Below, one piece after another: positions 62,705 through 64,000 of a stretch of 64,000 bases of DNA. This DNA comes from Jeotgalibacillus campisalis (GTDB lineage Bacteria > Bacillota > Bacilli > Bacillales > Jeotgalibacillaceae): positions 496,001 to 560,000 of the forward strand of contig NZ_JXRR01000014.1 in the NCBI RefSeq assembly GCF_000829515.1, in the 5' to 3' direction. The notes beneath the pieces were generated by a model. The model was given only the letters and a program-made list of their open reading frames with translations, had not been told where the DNA came from and searched no databases. Both the position numbers and the translations under genes were made by a program. Within the stretch, counting starts at the first letter, position 1, and every line of letters begins with the position of its first letter.

Positions 62705-64000
62705 ATGAAGACTGAAAAGTTTATATCCAGGCGTTTAGCCAGGGATGAGGTTCCTGAAAGATTGACCTGGGATTTATCGGATTTATTTTCTTCAAAGGAA
62801 GAATGGGAAGAAAATCTGGAAAGTCTTAGCCAACAGACTGAGAACGTAAGTACATACAAAGACACGCTGCATAAGGGAATCAGTCAAATTGAAACCTGCC
62901 TTGATCAATATGAAACCCTTATTATTCAGCTGATCCGTGTATCTACCTGGTCTGGTCTTATGTATGCTGCTGATGGTACAAACGAAGACAACCAGAATTA
63001 TGTGTCACGTGTAGCAAGCACAATGGCTGCCATAAACAAAAACACCTCTTTTATTGCGACAGAGCTCTCACAATTATCTAAACAAGAGTTACAGCAGCTT
63101 GCAGCAAGCGAAGGAATGAACCGCTTTAAAACCATGATAGAAGAGATTCTTGCCTGGAAGCCCTATCTTCTTTCGGCAGAAACAGAAGAGGCTCTTGCTG
63201 CATTAGGTCAGGTCCTCGGCAGCCCATATACGATTTATCAGCGAAGTAAAACAGCGGATATGAAGTTTGAGGATGTTCAATTAGATTCAGGAGAAACGCT
63301 TCCGCTCTCTTTTGCTCTATTTGAAGACCGCTATGAATTTTCCAAAGAAACCGAAATTAGAAGAAAAACGTATGCCTCTTTTTCTCATACACTAAAACAG
63401 TATCAACATACATTTGCCTCCACTTTTGAAACAGAAGTGACCAAACAATGCGCTATTGCAAAGCTAAGAGGGTTTGAATCCGTTACCGACATGCTTCTTC
63501 ATTCGCAAAAAGTAACAAAAGAAATGTACTTCAATCAGCTGACGGTTATTCAATCTGAGCTGGCTCCTCATATGAGAAAGCTTGCTCGGCTGCGTAAACA
63601 TGTACTTGGCTTAGACAAAATGACTTTCGCAGATTTAAAAGCTCCTCTTGACCCGGATTTTGAACCTCCTACATCCTATGAAAACGCCGGTAAGATTATT
63701 ATGGAATCTCTCCAGGTGATGGGGCCTGAATATGTTGAAATAATGACAAAAGGACTTAACAGCCGCTGGGTGGATCTGGCTGATAATATCGGAAAATCAA
63801 CTGGAGCTTTTTGTTCTAGTCCGTATAATGTCCATCCATACATTCTCATGACCTGGACAGATACCATGCGCGGCGCTTTCGTCTTAACACATGAATTAGG
63901 TCACGCAGGGCATTTTTATTTAGCGGGCAAAAATCAAAGCTACACAAATACCCGTCCATCCAGATACTTTATCGAGGCGCCTTCTACAATGAATGAATTG
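62705..64000 (+). CDS. pepF: Oligoendopeptidase F, N-terminal part
   Basis: The gene runs out of the window; 432 codons are visible of about 600. The product starts MKTEKFISRRLARDEVPERL, followed by TWDLSDLFSSKEEW, the standard opening of M3-family oligoendopeptidases. The zinc motif HELGH is at residues 396-400, preceded by DTMRGAFVLT. The enzyme cleaves short peptides in the cytoplasm. AAAGGGATGAATG precedes the ATG. Family is secure; the missing end holds the third zinc ligand region. Confidence 0.94.
   Translation, partial: MKTEKFISRRLARDEVPERLTWDLSDLFSSKEEWEENLESLSQQTENVSTYKDTLHKGISQIETCLDQYETLIIQLIRVSTWSGLMYAADGTNEDNQNYVSRVASTMAAINKNTSFIATELSQLSKQELQQLAASEGMNRFKTMIEEILAWKPYLLSAETEEALAALGQVLGSPYTIYQRSKTADMKFEDVQLDSGETLPLSFALFEDRYEFSKETEIRRKTYASFSHTLKQYQHTFASTFETEVTKQCAIAKLRGFESVTDMLLHSQKVTKEMYFNQLTVIQSELAPHMRKLARLRKHVLGLDKMTFADLKAPLDPDFEPPTSYENAGKIIMESLQVMGPEYVEIMTKGLNSRWVDLADNIGKSTGAFCSSPYNVHPYILMTWTDTMRGAFVLTHELGHAGHFYLAGKNQSYTNTRPSRYFIEAPSTMNEL

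Overview
The window is chromosomal DNA from a low-GC, endospore-forming Gram-positive bacterium of the family Bacillaceae, probably halotolerant or halophilic. Three things support this. Strong GGAGG-type ribosome binding sites precede nearly every gene. Sporulation and germination genes are present (sspP, gerQ, cwlJ, a short spo0M-like gene). The block citB / yneP / yneQ / yneR / plsY / yneT / parE / parC / alsT matches the gene order of the Bacillus subtilis citB-parC-alsT region. Halotolerance is inferred from a BCCT-type betaine transporter, an OpuC-like osmoprotectant ABC transporter and a proline operon in the order reductase-kinase-dehydrogenase (proHJA), the arrangement known from osmoadaptive proline synthesis in Halobacillus and Bacillus.

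Layout. 1-7.1 kb: the end of sbcC, a Sco-type copper lipoprotein, a phospholipase-D-like membrane protein, a BCCT transporter, a lytic transglycosylase and an amidase. 7.2-23.6 kb: the citB-to-alsT core, interrupted by a nucleobase permease and a three-gene osmoprotectant ABC transporter. 23.7-32.4 kb: an SGNH hydrolase, a YkqA-like cyclotransferase, proHJA, a flavin disulfide oxidoreductase with a DUF1499 partner, and small membrane proteins. 32.4-42.0 kb: a C39-like peptidase, hom-thrC-thrB, a general-stress cluster with two divergent SigB-like promoters, a YdjO cold-inducible gene, the preQ1-controlled queCDE operon and msrA. 42.0-54.6 kb: an LCP cell-wall ligase, an lmo0937-type small protein, spo0M- and ydjM-like genes, a GAF-GAF-PAS-GGDEF-EAL protein overlapping a ThDP enzyme, an enterobacterial-type speD, sspP, a coiled-coil protein and a metallophosphoesterase. 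54.7-64 kb: ssuD, a gene-poor kilobase, cwlJ-gerQ, cvfB, a DUF4139 protein, an aminotransferase, a PadR-type regulator and the start of pepF.

Regulatory DNA is the most informative layer. Visible sites include a CcpC-type dyad before citB, three LexA-like boxes (parE; a ydjM-like gene; the padR/pepF gap), a full CcpA cre match upstream of a near-consensus hom promoter, a preQ1-I riboswitch with a terminator, paired SigB-like promoters, a structured leader before ydjO, and many intrinsic terminators. Several genes too short for routine ORF calling were found by reading the sequence: an FbpB-like protein, an lmo0937-family protein, sspP and a 37-residue ORF. A few decayed or frameshifted small ORFs are also described.

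No CRISPR array, rRNA, tRNA, insertion sequence or prophage was seen. I found no clearly new multi-gene system. The best candidates for new biology are the c-di-GMP/ThDP gene pair and the LexA-like sites at unusual genes.
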